Below are positions 48,399 through 58,293 of a stretch of DNA of 64,000 nucleotides, in pieces. The stretch spans positions 68,354,677 through 68,418,676 of the forward strand of contig CM076193.1 in assembly GCA_038277395.1 (NCBI GenBank). The letters run 5' to 3'. The position numbers and the translations under genes are program-made. Numbering within the stretch: position 1 is the first letter of the stretch; each line of letters begins with the position of its first letter. Source of the stretch: Dryocosmus kuriphilus (taxonomy: Eukaryota; Arthropoda; Insecta; Hymenoptera; Cynipidae). The notes beneath the pieces were generated by a model. The model did no database searches, was not told the DNA's origin, and saw only the letters and a list, made by a program, of their open reading frames with translations.

Positions 48399-48862
48399 AA
48401 TCGTTGTAATAAGATAGGTAATAGAATTTAAATTGAACTAAGAAAGGTCATAGAAATTAAGGTAAGGCACACCATAATCACAAGGTAATGATTTTAAAAT
48501 GGAGGCTGCCAACAGGCAGGGGATATGTGTTCATGTAATGTCAACAAACTCCAAACTCTAAACAGAAAGACAACTTCATACTCCATACAAAAACTCCAGA
48601 CTCAAAACAGAAAGATAAAACTCCGGAATAGGTTTGGGACCGGGACAGTTTCATTGTTTGTTTCAAGAAAGAGGGAGAAGCAGGGGATGCCAGGAGGAGA
48701 GAAGCATCAGGACAGTGAAAGGACGAGGGAGACGACGGTGTTGGAGGACGTCGTCGCACTGAAGAAACGATGAATTTAAATATACATTCTTTGGTTATGT
48801 TGTAATAATGGGCTAGAGTACTTTACTTTTGAACCGTTTCGAGTATACACCCAAAGCCTGTT
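48399..48862 (+). other. 3' untranslated region of Gypsy element
   Basis: No env-like or other conserved ORF. The segment 48530-48640 contains repeated CTCYAAACAGAAAGA-type units (ACTCCA/CAAAACAGAAAG). Confidence 0.7.
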
Positions 48863-48878
48863 GGAGGGGGGGGGGGGG
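48863..48878 (+). promoter_or_regulatory. polypurine tract (G-run)
   Basis: A G-rich run (GGAGGGGG...) ends right at the 3' LTR. It would prime plus-strand synthesis. Confidence 0.75.
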
Positions 48879-49255
48879 AGTAACGCGGACATTACCGGGT
48901 GTATGGCAGGGACCGGAGCCGAGCCCGGCCGGAAACCTACGACGGTTCCCGACCAGTCAGTCGCTTACCGGTTTGTCGCCACTCACCCGAGAGCTCAGTC
49001 TTCTCTAGTCTTGTCTGAGAGTCTAACCAATGCAATCTCTGATGTGCCTCGAAACCAGTTAATATTTTTGTCCTTGTTCGAAGTCTCAGCGTATCGATTG
49101 TATGGTATTCCACCAGACCGGCGTCTCTAGTATACTACACGATATCTCTCGCACTGTAAGTTTAGGTAATAAATATTGCACCATTATTGTGTTAACCTAT
49201 ATTCTCGGCGTCTTCATCCTTTTCCCTTCCCGGCGAGATCCTTTCATGCTCTACA
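48879..49255 (+). repeat. 3' LTR of Gypsy element
   Basis: 377 bp, aligned end to end with the 5' LTR. The first base is A instead of T (AGTAACG), and ~13 bp around CACCCATTTTTTG are missing. Confidence 0.95.
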
Positions 49256-49937
49256 GTTTCTAAACTGTATTCTTTCTCTGTTGGTTCTAATAAAATATTT
49301 TTCAATCACCTAAGTAAAAAAACCTGAAAAATTAAAGATGCTTTCCTAGAGTTTGTTTTTTGCTTTTCAAAATTTTTTAAGAATTTTTTCTTTTCTTTTT
49401 CAACACAAAAAGATCACAATCTTTAAAAAAATAAGTTTTAGAAACATTTACAAATATGGATCTGTTTATAATTGATATAAAATATTAGAAATATATTTGT
49501 ATTAAACTGTGATTGATACTTTTTTTTTAACTTCCAGTATATTTCCTTAAACATGTTTGTCGCGATATATAAAATAATAAGATTTAAAAGAGTAGAAAAT
49601 GTTTACTTAAAGATACTGTTGTACACTTTTTTGAAGTGTTGGAAACATTTTTCCGTTTACTCTAAATATTTTGAAACAATTTCCCCTATTATTTTTCTGG
49701 TTAAGAAGTCTTTTTGAAGTCTGAATCATAGATATTTTTATAAATGTGTTTGATAAAATTTTGCTAAATACTTTTTTTCACTTTTCTTTTCTAAATTTGA
49801 CTTCATTTTTTTCTTTAGCGGTCGCAATAAACTATTTTTCATTCACTAAATTCTAAAAGGTTTTAAAGATTAAAAATGCCTTACTAGAGTCTGGTTTATG
49901 TTTTTAAAAATTGATTTTTTCTCTAGTGGTTCTAATA
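49256..49937. repeat. ~620-bp tandem repeat, rest of unit 1 and most of unit 2
   Basis: Continues the host repeat after the Gypsy element. TGATTGATACTTTTTTTTT at 49511 and CCCCTATTATTTTTCTGGTTAA at 49684 correspond to 38832 and 39009. It ends in CTAGTGGTTCTAATA (49923-49937), the LINE target duplication. Confidence 0.8.
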
Positions 49938-49980
49938 TGTATGTTTATTAATCTCCCTTTTACGGGTTTGAGGACCTCAG
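49938..49980 (-). promoter_or_regulatory. LINE 3' tail with hairpin, putative RT recognition site
   Basis: CTCAAACCCGTAAAAGGGAG can fold as CCC(GTAAAA... )GGG and is followed by TTAATAAACATACA. It is nearly identical to the end of the SINE at 36752-37070. Confidence 0.7.
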
Positions 49981-50323
49981 TACCCTGTATATTCTTTACA
50001 CATTACGTTCTTAATTTAACCATCTGTCTTACACATTTTCTTACACTTTAGTCTTACCCTATTTTACTATCTAATACTAGTATTTATGATAACGTCTTAA
50101 CTATATCTAACCTTTCCCTCGAAATTCCACGGGTTTTCGTTTCCCCTCACATTTACTTAATAAGCTCTTTTTTTTCTAGCAACTCTATATCTTTTTTTCC
50201 TTTGATTGGAATCGCCTTTTAGATTTAATATAATTCCTGCTCTCTACCCTTTCTCGTAGTTCTTCAACCTTTTTCATCCCTTTCTCACCTTGTCCATTCC
50301 CGTCCAAAATCCATCTTATCCTT

Positions 50324-51183
50324 TCACTCACGGTCTCCCACCACCGTTACATCCCCTGTGCATCTCTCTAGCACATGCTCCCATGTCCCAACCTCGTATC
50401 CACATACTCTGCATACACTCACTTCTTCCTTCAACAAATATCTACATTCCCTCATACCTTCCGCCATTCTGAACTTCATCAATCTGTTCCATTTGCTCTT
50501 CTTTTTCACCTTTTTAAGATATTCTGACACTGCTTCGCTCTAAACCACCCTATATCATCTATTATATTTTGACCTTATTCGATTTTTGGCCATCTCACTT
50601 CTTGCTGCATCCCTATCAATTCTCTCTTTATCTGCAGCCTTTCTTTATTTACCTCCTTAAGCCCACATTTTATGCTCATTTGCAATCTTCCCTCCTCCCA
50701 TCTTGAACACTCCGTGTTAACTCTCTCCTCTTTAACTTGAATTACCTTCAAACATGCTTGCGCTATCTTACCACTCTCCCCGGTTTTTAGCTTTTCTTCA
50801 AAGTTCCACGCTCTTTTTAGTTGCCTGATCACCATTTTTTTTCTACTCAATTCCTCTCTCACCATATATCCTGGGCAAAACCTACTCACTCCCATTACCC
50901 ATCTCAAAAATGTTTCCTGTGCGGTTTCTACCCCGTTGTATTCCCTCCAACCCCAGAACTCTACTCCATAGCTCAACACTGAGCATACTAACAAGTCAAA
51001 CATCCATACTCTCATCAACCAGTCATCATTGAATCTTCTCTTGCTTATACCCCACACTTGACCCATTATCTTACTTGCCCTCTCAAGCCTCTTCTTTACC
51101 TGCAACTCACTTGCTCCTCCCAATTCAAACCAGAACCTTAGACAGCAAAACCCATCCACGAGCTCTACCATCTCACTATTCAT
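50324..51183 (-). pseudogene. LINE ORF2 C-terminal region with zinc finger
   Basis: 51183-50575 is a 202-residue open segment (KRLERASKIMGQVWGISKRR, SYGVEFWGW, ETFLRWVMGVSRFCPGYMVR), the thumb/connector region following the RT in this LINE type. 50530-50324 carries CRVCGYEVGTWEHVLERC, a Cys-x2-Cys-x8-His-x4-Cys finger (50413-50360) typical of the ORF2 end. A stop separates the two. The finger probably contacts template RNA. Confidence 0.85.
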
Positions 51184-51189
51184 CTTCCA

Positions 51190-52117
51190 CTCGTACTCTA
51201 TCTTATTTCTTGTATTCCTAAACTATAACATTTTAGTCTTTTCCACATTTGCCGTTAGATCTTTCTCTCTCACGTACTCTTCCAACACTTTCATTATTAG
51301 CTTCATACCTCTGTCCTCTTCCGCTAACAAAACTATATCGTCTGCTTACGCCACAAGGTATATTTTACTATCACCTAGTATAACTCCTCCCTTCCCCTTC
51401 CTTTCTAATTTCTCTTCTAAATCTACTCACAGGATAAGAAACAGAAACGGGATAAGTGGGCAACCTTGCCTCACTCCTCTTCCTGTCCAGAATGCATCCC
51501 CTTTTTGTGCTCCTACTTTCACCCTTACTCTGGTTTCTAAGAAGATTTCCATAATTCCTTCGACTAACCGTTTGTCCACTCCCCTTTCTTCTAGTGTTTT
51601 CCAAAGCACCTTCCTGTTTACCGAATCAAACGCTGTCCTAGAATCAACACACAGAGCTGTCAACTTCCCCTTTTTCTCCCTACATTCCTCTTCTCCAGGT
51701 AATTAAGTACGTGCACGTTGTCAATGGTGTCCATCCCTTTTCTAAAACTCGTCTGATTATGTGGAATAATCCCTTTACCCTCCACCTGTCTTTCGAGTCT
51801 CGTTTTAATTATTTCTGCATATATTTTGTATCCTACCGACATGAGTTTAATTCCTGTGTACTCTTCTATTTTTTGCACTCCCCTTTCTTAATTAATAGTA
51901 CTACTAACCCTGTCCTCCATTCCTTTAGCCACCCCTCTCCCTTCCATACCTTATTGCATATTCTCCGTATCTCTTCCTGTATCCCATCTCCTCCATACTT
52001 CAAAGCCTCGTTCTCTATGTCGTCCTTCCCTGTCGCCTTATCCCTTTTGAGCCTTGCTATTGCCTCTTTCACCTCTTCTCTACTAGTCTCATTTCCAAGA
52101 TCTTCATCTCCCTTCAC
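51190..52117 (-). pseudogene. LINE reverse transcriptase
   Basis: Blocks in order: KATGKDDIENEALKYGG, WLKEWRTGLVVLLIKKG, YTGIKLMSVGYKIYAEIIKT, GIIPHNQTSFRKGM, CVDSRTAFDSVNRKVLW (first catalytic Asp), GRGVRQGCPL, then VA-stop-ADDIVLLAEE. The (Y/F)ADD tyrosine codon is a TAA stop at 51348-51346. Frames change at about 51880 and 51660. The enzyme would copy LINE RNA at the nick, and by inference the RNA of SINEs that share its 3' tail. Confidence 0.9.
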
Positions 52118-52602
52118 TTTTTCCTATCCTCTCCTTTCACCATATTTTCTACTCCTCCTAGATGCTTTTTAAAGTACTCCGCCCATTTGCTTATTTCGAT
52201 CTCATTGTAAATCCTTTTCCTTCCTCCCCTTTGCCTGTTGATCACTTCCCACTACCTACCTTCCTTAACCGCTTTCTCCACTTCTTGAATATACTTGTTT
52301 TTCTCCTCCTGTCTCTTTTCATTTACTAACCTTTGATGGCTTTTTTCCATTTATTATACTCTCTTTTCTCCAAAACTCCTCTTCTCCACATTTTTAAATA
52401 TTGATTCATTTTTTCCACACTCTCCATACATTCTGCATCCCATCAATCTTTCTTTTTCTCTTCCTCCTCAGCCAGTGGCACTACCTCACCCTTTATCTTC
52501 TCTATCCTCTCTCTTAAATTCGCTACTATCTTATCCAGATCTTCCTCTTGTGTACTCATATCATTCTCGTTCTCCATTTTTTCCTTGTGTTCTTTAAATT
52601 TT

Positions 52603-53345
52603 TCACCCCCCCCCCCCCCCCCCCCCCCATCTGCCCATATTTACTTTTTTCTCTAGTATCCGCTCTCTTTTTCCCCTACTTCGCTTCCATCCTTCGCTTC
52701 TGAGAGTAGCGATCACCGGAAAATGTTCAGAACCTATCTCATCCCCTATCTCCAATCTGTCTATAATCTTTTTGATCCTTTCTTCTGCCAGGATGTAATC
52801 AATCACCGTTTCTCCTTTTCCTACGTGCGTCAACTACCCTTCATCACCCCCCTCGTATTTCCGTTACAAATGAACCTTCCTGCCTTCCCGAACATATTCA
52901 ATAGTATTTTACCCTCACTGTCTATTTCTCGGTATTTCGATTTTCTGCAGAATGTTTCCGTTCCTTCATTCCACCTATTAATCCCAACTTTTACTCTTCC
53001 CACCTTTATTCTCCTTATCGACACACCCTCCAGGACAGTCACCTTCTTTACCCCTTTCCCTTTTATGGCCAATTCTCTCCTCACCCCCTAGACCATGCCT
53101 CCCATTCTCCTTTCCATCTCATGTTCCTTTTTTGCTCCTAGCTCTGTCCAGATGTACCCTTGTGGTAAATTTCTTTTAATACCCTTCCATTCCTTTCCAT
53201 TCAACCAAGTCTCGCTCATCATTATCACGTCCCATTTATTTAGCTCATCCCAAAACCCTCTATCTTTATTTTTCAACCCAGACACATTCCAAGACGCCAC
53301 TTTTACCACTTTTTTCTCTTCTCTTCCCCTTCGCCCCGTCTTCAC
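52603..53345 (-). pseudogene. LINE APE-type endonuclease, internally deleted
   Basis: Starts KVASWNVSGLKNKDRGFWDE (Asn-containing first motif), then DVIMMSETWL (catalytic Glu), and GYIWTELGA. The later part has TVIDYILAEERI (DY motif) and GSEHFPVIATL (the C-terminal S-D-H, with Glu for Asp). The central GGDFNA-type block is missing between about 52960 and 53000, indicating an internal deletion. A poly-C tract (52606-52628; poly-G on the coding strand) lies just downstream. The domain would nick the target DNA to start reverse transcription; this copy cannot. Confidence 0.85.
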
Positions 53346-53432
53346 CCTCTTTTCTCGTCCACAAACCCTGCCACATTCATTCTGTTTTTATTCACCTCTA
53401 CTTCCAATCTTCCTTGATACCATGCCCCAACT

Positions 53433-53990
53433 TCAACTCGTCTCTCTCTCTCTCTCTTCGTCCCATCTCCACACCGTCTCATTCATAAACAGTATATCTC
53501 TCCCCATCCTTACCCTGTTCCATTTCCTTCTCTCCTCTAAAACCTTATCTTCGATTCTCCACCTTTTCTTTCTCTCCCTCCAAGTCATATTCTCGTCAAT
53601 TCTTTCCTCCCTGCCCTTGATCGCCCTTTTTTTCATCATTAGCTAGCTCTTCTCCATATCACATCCAAGTTTGAATACGTACATTTTTGCTTTTACTCCT
53701 TTCTTGCTGCCGATCCCTTTTATTTCCTCCACCCTAACCTATGCCCTATGTCGTCTAAAAGTTTCTCTACCTCCTCCTTTCCCGTGTCACTTTCAACTTG
53801 CATTGCTTTAATCACTATATTTCTTCTTTCCTTCTCTCTTTCCTCCCCTTCTATCTTCCTTTCTAACCCACTTAGTCTATGTCCCATTTTCTCATTCTCC
53901 TCTCTCAATTTCATATCTTCATCTCTTCCGTCGCGTTCATTCCTTTTTTCTAAGTTATACACTCTCTCTTCCAGCTGACATATTTCCCTT
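53433..53990 (-). pseudogene. LINE ORF1 (RNA-binding chaperone type)
   Basis: 53962-53720 reads a coiled-coil-like, charged segment (KLREENEKMGHRLSGLERKI) leading into EREKERRNIVIKAMQVE, the start of an RRM-like fold as in L1/Jockey-type ORF1 proteins. 53639-53433 continues with MTWRERKKRWRIEDKVLEER and ILFMNETVWRWDEER, the recognisable end of this ORF1 type. The region upstream to about 54330 (minus-strand Glu/Lys-rich) probably belongs to ORF1 too. The protein would form trimers on LINE RNA. The two parts are in different frames with stops between. Confidence 0.75.
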
Positions 53991-55000
53991 CTTCTCTCTC
54001 TCTCTCTCTTATTCTCTGTCTATTCTCCATACTCTAAAATTTTCTCCAGACCTTCTCTTTTTCCTCTTTCCAAGAAGTTTCCCACTTTTTCCATTTCTCT
54101 TTCACTTTTCGAACCACCCACTGTGTTCCGCTCCCCTGCTTCTTCACCTCTGCAAGCCGTTTTCGCATTTCCTCCCTTAATTCTTTGATCAGCCTCTCTA
54201 TGGCATTTCCCCCCTCTGCTCTATTCCCCTATGTCGGTGTGCTCTCCTGATTTCTCTTTGTTACCTTACACTCTTCCCATCCTTTATCCCCCTCCTCTAT
54301 GCTCCTTTCGCTTTCCTCCGATTTTTCCACTTCTGAGTCCGTACCTTAATTTTAAAAACGCCATCTTGAGAAAACATCTCTAAACTACGCATTACTTAAT
54401 CGCCTCAATCTTTCTAGGCTTGTCGGCCTTTTGTCTCTTTCACGACTTGGCGCCGACCACGAGCTTGCCTCGTCCGACACCCTCCCCGCTTTTTGTTGCC
54501 CTCTGGCTTTCTTTCGAGACTTCTGGCTAACGGCATTCCTACTTTATCCACTGATCAATTCCTTCGCGCTCAAAGCTTTTCCCTATCTCCCCACTAACCC
54601 GCAAACTCCTCATCCGACTTCCTCCTGCGCCCTATTATCACTCAGAAAAACAGTAGAAATAGTATCAGCCAATCATACCTTACCATGTGACTATCTAAAC
54701 CAGTGCAAATGCAGTAACCAATTCTCTTTTCCACTGATCCACTCCTACTCCATCCACAATCCACATTAAATTTGACTCATAGCCTAACCTTACACACTCA
54801 GCATTCCTATAATTACTCTTTTCTTACTCTTTATTGACCCTCCGCAGCCCTTTACAAATTCAATCGGACCTACCACTTTCCAACACTCTACTCACCACCT
54901 TTCTACACCACACAAAATCTCTTAATCGACTCAAAAAAACCAAAAAGATCTCAATATTTCCACACGCGTCCCGTCACTCTTAGCGCCGGAAACGAAAGCC

Positions 55001-55436
55001 CTAGTGGTTCTAATAAAATATTTTTTAATCATCCTTTTTTTAAATTTGAAAGATTATGGCTTCTAAAATTTTGTCAGTCAGACTTTCTCTTTTCTTTTTC
55101 AACACAGAAAAATCACAATCTTTAAAACAATAAGTCTTAAAAATATTTACAAATATTTAATTGTTTATAATTGACTTAAAATATTAGAAAAGTTTTTGTA
55201 TTAAACTGTGATTGATATTTTTTTTTAAACTTGTAAAACATTTTTTTAAACGTGTTTGTGACAGTATATACAATAAGATTTAAAAGAGTAGAAAATGTTT
55301 TTTTATAGATACTGTTGTACACTTTCCTGAAATGTTGTAAAAAATCTTTCATTCTCTTTCTACTCGAAATATTTTTGAACAATTTTTCCTATTATTCTCT
55401 TGGCTAGGAAGTCTTCTTTAAAGTTTGAATCGCGCG
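55001..55436. repeat. ~620-bp tandem repeat, end of unit 2 and unit 3
   Basis: Resumes with the duplicated target and aligns with 49282-49750 (TTCTTTTTCAACACA-AAA-ATCACAATCTTTAAA, AAGAGTAGAAAATGTTT, ATACTGTTGTACACTTT). It stops at TTTGAATCG where GC-rich sequence begins. Confidence 0.85.
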
Positions 55437-55985
55437 CCGTGGCGGCGCCGCTACAGAAAATTCCTACATAGGATCCTATATAGGATACTAATGTTATACA
55501 CTTAGTCAAAAAATGAATTAAAAAATTAATAATAATAATAAGGAACCAGAATTATGTTTATATATGTACGTTGGCAATTCAACAGTCCAGAAAAACTACT
55601 GCGCAATTGTGGCTCTTATAGGAAACTACTGCGCAGCATTTTATTTTATTTTTGAAAATCTTTTTCAAAATATATGCTCCTATGTAGGATCCTGTGTAGG
55701 TTCCTATATAGGATCCTATGTAGCTTTCTATATAGGATCCTACATAGGATCCTATATAGGAATTTTTAATATGGATGGCATTGGTGGCGTTGGTGGCGAC
55801 GGTAACCATGTCTCCTTTTAAGTAACCATGGGCGGGGTTCTTGAGCTATTATTTTTGGTTTTTAGCTAGTATTTGCGGTTTACCAGCTGATTGACACGCG
55901 GCCGCTGCAACCAGGTTTATAAGCTCATTGGCCTGGTTGCGTTACAATGAAATAAATAAAAACAACTATATGCAATATAAATTAT
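55437..55985. other. unique stretch with palindromic repeats
   Basis: Starts GC-rich (GCGCGCCGTGGCGGCGCCGC), followed by CCTACATAGGATCC motifs (55458-55487) that reappear in inverted order at 55730-55765. A 9-bp-stem hairpin GCAACCAGG...CCTGGTTGC lies at 55907-55940. Confidence 0.6.
55678..55762. repeat. self-complementary 12-mer repeat (TCCTATATAGGA type)
   Basis: About seven units of TCCTATRTAGGA with minor changes. Since the unit is its own reverse complement, both strands encode (Y-I/V-G-S)n. Confidence 0.9.
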
Positions 55986-56456
55986 TTATTCTAATTGTAA
56001 ATTGTATATTATGTTAGGATGCGTATAATTGTATCTGTAGTTTTTCGAATCTTTAATTGTCTTCCTCAACCTCGGTCTCCTCCTGAGTCTTTCCAAAGTC
56101 AAAAAATGAGATCCTCTCCATGATGTTGCATTTAATCTGTAAAATAAATCTAAATGTAAATACATAATATAAATATAAGTATACTTACTTATTTCAACAT
56201 TGAGACCTCTCGGAAAAACGAGATTTATTTTTGCAAAGGGAATTCCTTCCTCCTCTTCCTCTACTGGAATCCATACTTCAAAAGACGACCGAGTGGTGGT
56301 TTTTGTATTCACCAGGCTAGTTTCTCTCAACATAAATGAATGAAACTGTGACGCCAATGACGCTAACAACGACAACAACGATGACAACGACAGACAGACA
56401 CCAACGAAGAACATTTTTTTTTTTATGCAGGGGGTCACGAAACGTCGAGATTTCAT
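55985..56456 (-). CDS. possible small secreted-protein gene (uncertain)
   Basis: A 156-codon minus-strand frame starts MKSRRFVTPC; a second Met (residue 15) begins MFFVGVCLSLSSLLSLLASL, a plausible signal peptide, although its Ser/Leu repeat comes from a GTC/GTT-rich low-complexity tract. The middle reads RSSFEVWIPVEEEEEGIPFA and INLVFPRGLNVEI. Just after this lie GTAAGT (donor-like, about 56189) and TTTATTTTACAG or TACATTTAG (acceptor-like), so a very short intron of 39-52 nt is possible; the 39-nt version keeps the frame. AATAAA on the minus strand (about 55989) could end the transcript. The FPRGLNVE segment faintly recalls insect DM4/12 proteins, which I would not rely on. No TE family matches. 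Confidence 0.3.
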
Positions 56457-56514
56457 GAAATCCGCGAAAGTCAGTTCGCATCAAACTAATACATTCTCAT
56501 TGAGATGAGAATGT

Positions 56515-56618
56515 AAAAATAAATGATTGCAAAATACTTTATTAGAACCTCTATAGATAAAAAATAAATTTTTAAGAACATAAGCCAGACTCTAGTAAAG
56601 CATTTTATCTTTAAAGCC
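56515..56618. repeat. inverted fragment of the ~620-bp repeat
   Basis: The reverse complement reads AAAGATAAAATGCTTTACTAGAGTCTGGCTTATGTT ... AGAGGTTCTAATAAAGTATTTT in short blocks matching 49865-49940 and 55001-55020. Confidence 0.75.
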
Positions 56619-58273
56619 TGAAACGGTTCGATACATCCCCATATTCATATTATCATATGTGGGATACAGAAGCGTGAAGCCAAGGCGATTAACGAGATAA
56701 GCGGAGATAGCAATAACAGCTCAAGGTACACGAGTAATCATAGGAATATATATATAGGTCAGCAGGCACGTCGAAAAAATCAAATTCTCTGTGCGGAAGA
56801 CAGGGCGTGAAGGTAGGAAGACCAGCGGTACCAAGATGCGCTGGCAATATATTCATAGGATCGCGACGATCGAGACCTCTCTTCGCTAAACCGACCATCG
56901 GGACGGTTGACTTGGAAACCCGCTGGGAATTTCTCAAGCATCCGACTCGGACTCATCACCGGACAACGGGCTTCTCGGAGATAGTTCGTTTGAGCATCTA
57001 GGACCACGAAAGTACAAGGTACCCGTTCTTAAGGAACCTAGAAAAAACCCTTCCTTATTATCATTCTTCACGACATAACGAATTAGTCTCTTTCTACCAT
57101 GTCTTAGACCTGGGGCTCAAGGCTGAGTTATCTAAACGCGCGACACGAATCAACAACAGCACGCCCTGAGGTGGGGTCTGGAAAGCTATAATCATGCAGG
57201 TCCAACATAGCCAAAAGGTGGTAGGAATCCTAATCGCACCCTCTACCAGGTTCTTTAATCTGGGGCTTGTGCGATCTGAATTCTCTTAGCCCAAGTAGCG
57301 ACTAGAGATTGGATTAGGATGAAGCCTAATTTTGTACCGATACTGGGAAGAGACTTCCGGGAATCCTAGCCGCACCCTCTACCAGGTTCTTTATCTGGGG
57401 CTTGTGCGTCCGGAATTCTCTCGAGGTCAGAGTACCAACTAGATATTGGCTCAATATTTACTCTGCCGTTCACGTTTGAGTCTGGAAAACCTAAGGTCAG
57501 CCCAAACACCCATAATGGGAACTAGACACGAATGCTGACCTCAAAACGTTTGATATGAGTAGCTTAATTGTTAATGTTCACTGCCAGACGTGAAAGTCTG
57601 AAGAATTGTAAACTTTGGGGTAGGAAACTGAAATGAAATCCTGTCGAAGGCATGGCACATAGTCTTGGTGGAACGAAGCTTCGGTTCTAGTGAATCCGAA
57701 GAAAGAAAGAGGGAAGAGTCCTGGATGCTCTAAAAAAGATAGGTAAGACTTAGCTGAATTGATAGGCAATCCTTAAAGCACGAAAGAAAAAGTGCACCGG
57801 AAAAATTACGCACTTAGAAAATTAAAATTCAAAGAAATAAATGCTGCCCAAATTCTCTCATCCCAGCACTCCTGTGACCGTATAGGGGGGCCACCTATTC
57901 TCGTTCCAAGGGTCTCGCATGTTAAACAATCGGGCGGTAAGGGCAAGTTTCAAAGTTCTACCCGACCTCGATCTGATTTGTGTAATCGGAATAGAGTTGT
58001 TGGACAGAACCCATTAAATGCAAATCAGAACAAATCTTTTGCAATTTTCAATATTGCTGGAGAAATCTGAAGTACGACATTATTATTAAACTCATTCATA
58101 CAACAGTAAATTTTCCGTGAGATTTAAACTCAGTAAAAGGTGGGACTTTCAAAAGGAAGAAAATCCCATAATTTTGATACTCAGTCAATTTGAATCTCAA
58201 CTCAACGCGGGGACACGTTTCTGATCAGGAATAATAAAAGGACTCAAATGACTCCAAATCCAATAATGTTACA
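56619..58273 (+). repeat. putative 5' LTR of second Gypsy-like element
   Basis: Bounded by TG near 56619 (or 56658) and TTACA at 58269-58273, before a TGG... primer site. It includes a TATATATATAGG box (56748) and AATAATAAAAGG (58227) as possible promoter and polyadenylation signals. A ~62-bp segment is repeated 131 bp apart at 57228-57289 and 57360-57420 (CGCACCCTCTACCAGGTTCT). The partner LTR is outside the window. Confidence 0.45.
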
Positions 58274-58275
58274 AC

Positions 58276-58293
58276 TGGTGCCCCTGGTGGGCC
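58276..58293 (+). promoter_or_regulatory. putative primer-binding site
   Basis: TGGTGCCCCTGGTGGGCC begins two bases after TTACA. It has the TGG start required to pair with a tRNA CCA end; the tRNA is not identified. Confidence 0.45.

Larger units (their letters stand above)
39192..49255 (+). mobile_element. complete Ty3/Gypsy LTR retrotransposon, 10,064 bp
   Basis: Two LTRs (39192-39581 and 48879-49255) enclose a primer-binding site, a 3.1-kb leader, gag, protease, reverse transcriptase, RNase H, integrase and a G-rich polypurine tract. A 4-bp GTTT duplication flanks the element at 39188-39191 and 49256-49259, as expected for Gypsy-type integration. The domain order PR-RT-RH-IN and the IN motifs place it in Ty3/Gypsy. 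No env-like ORF exists between integrase and the 3' LTR. The LTRs differ at many sites and the coding region has many stops and frameshifts, so the insertion is old and dead. Confidence 0.97.
49938..55000 (-). mobile_element. full-length non-LTR retrotransposon (LINE), 5,063 bp
   Basis: Flanked by a perfect 15-bp target duplication CTAGTGGTTCTAATA at 49923-49937 and 55001-55015. The minus strand reads 5' GGCTTTCGTTTCCGGCG..., ORF1, an APE-type endonuclease, reverse transcriptase, a C-terminal CCHC zinc finger and a 3' tail with hairpin CCCGTAAAAGGG followed by ATTAATAAACATACA. Domain order and the ORF1 type match APE-encoding LINEs abundant in insects, especially Hymenoptera; clade (Jockey-like versus R1/L1-like) is not decidable by eye. 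Many stops and frameshifts and an internal deletion in the endonuclease make it inactive. Confidence 0.95.

Noticed and set aside
48399..48878. env-like third ORF in the Gypsy element
   Set aside because: No frame of useful length with signal peptide, fusion or transmembrane segment exists between integrase and the 3' LTR.
53095..53646. 183-codon plus-strand ORF in the LINE
   Set aside because: It is the antisense of ORF1 and endonuclease; purine-rich coding strands give long open antisense frames.
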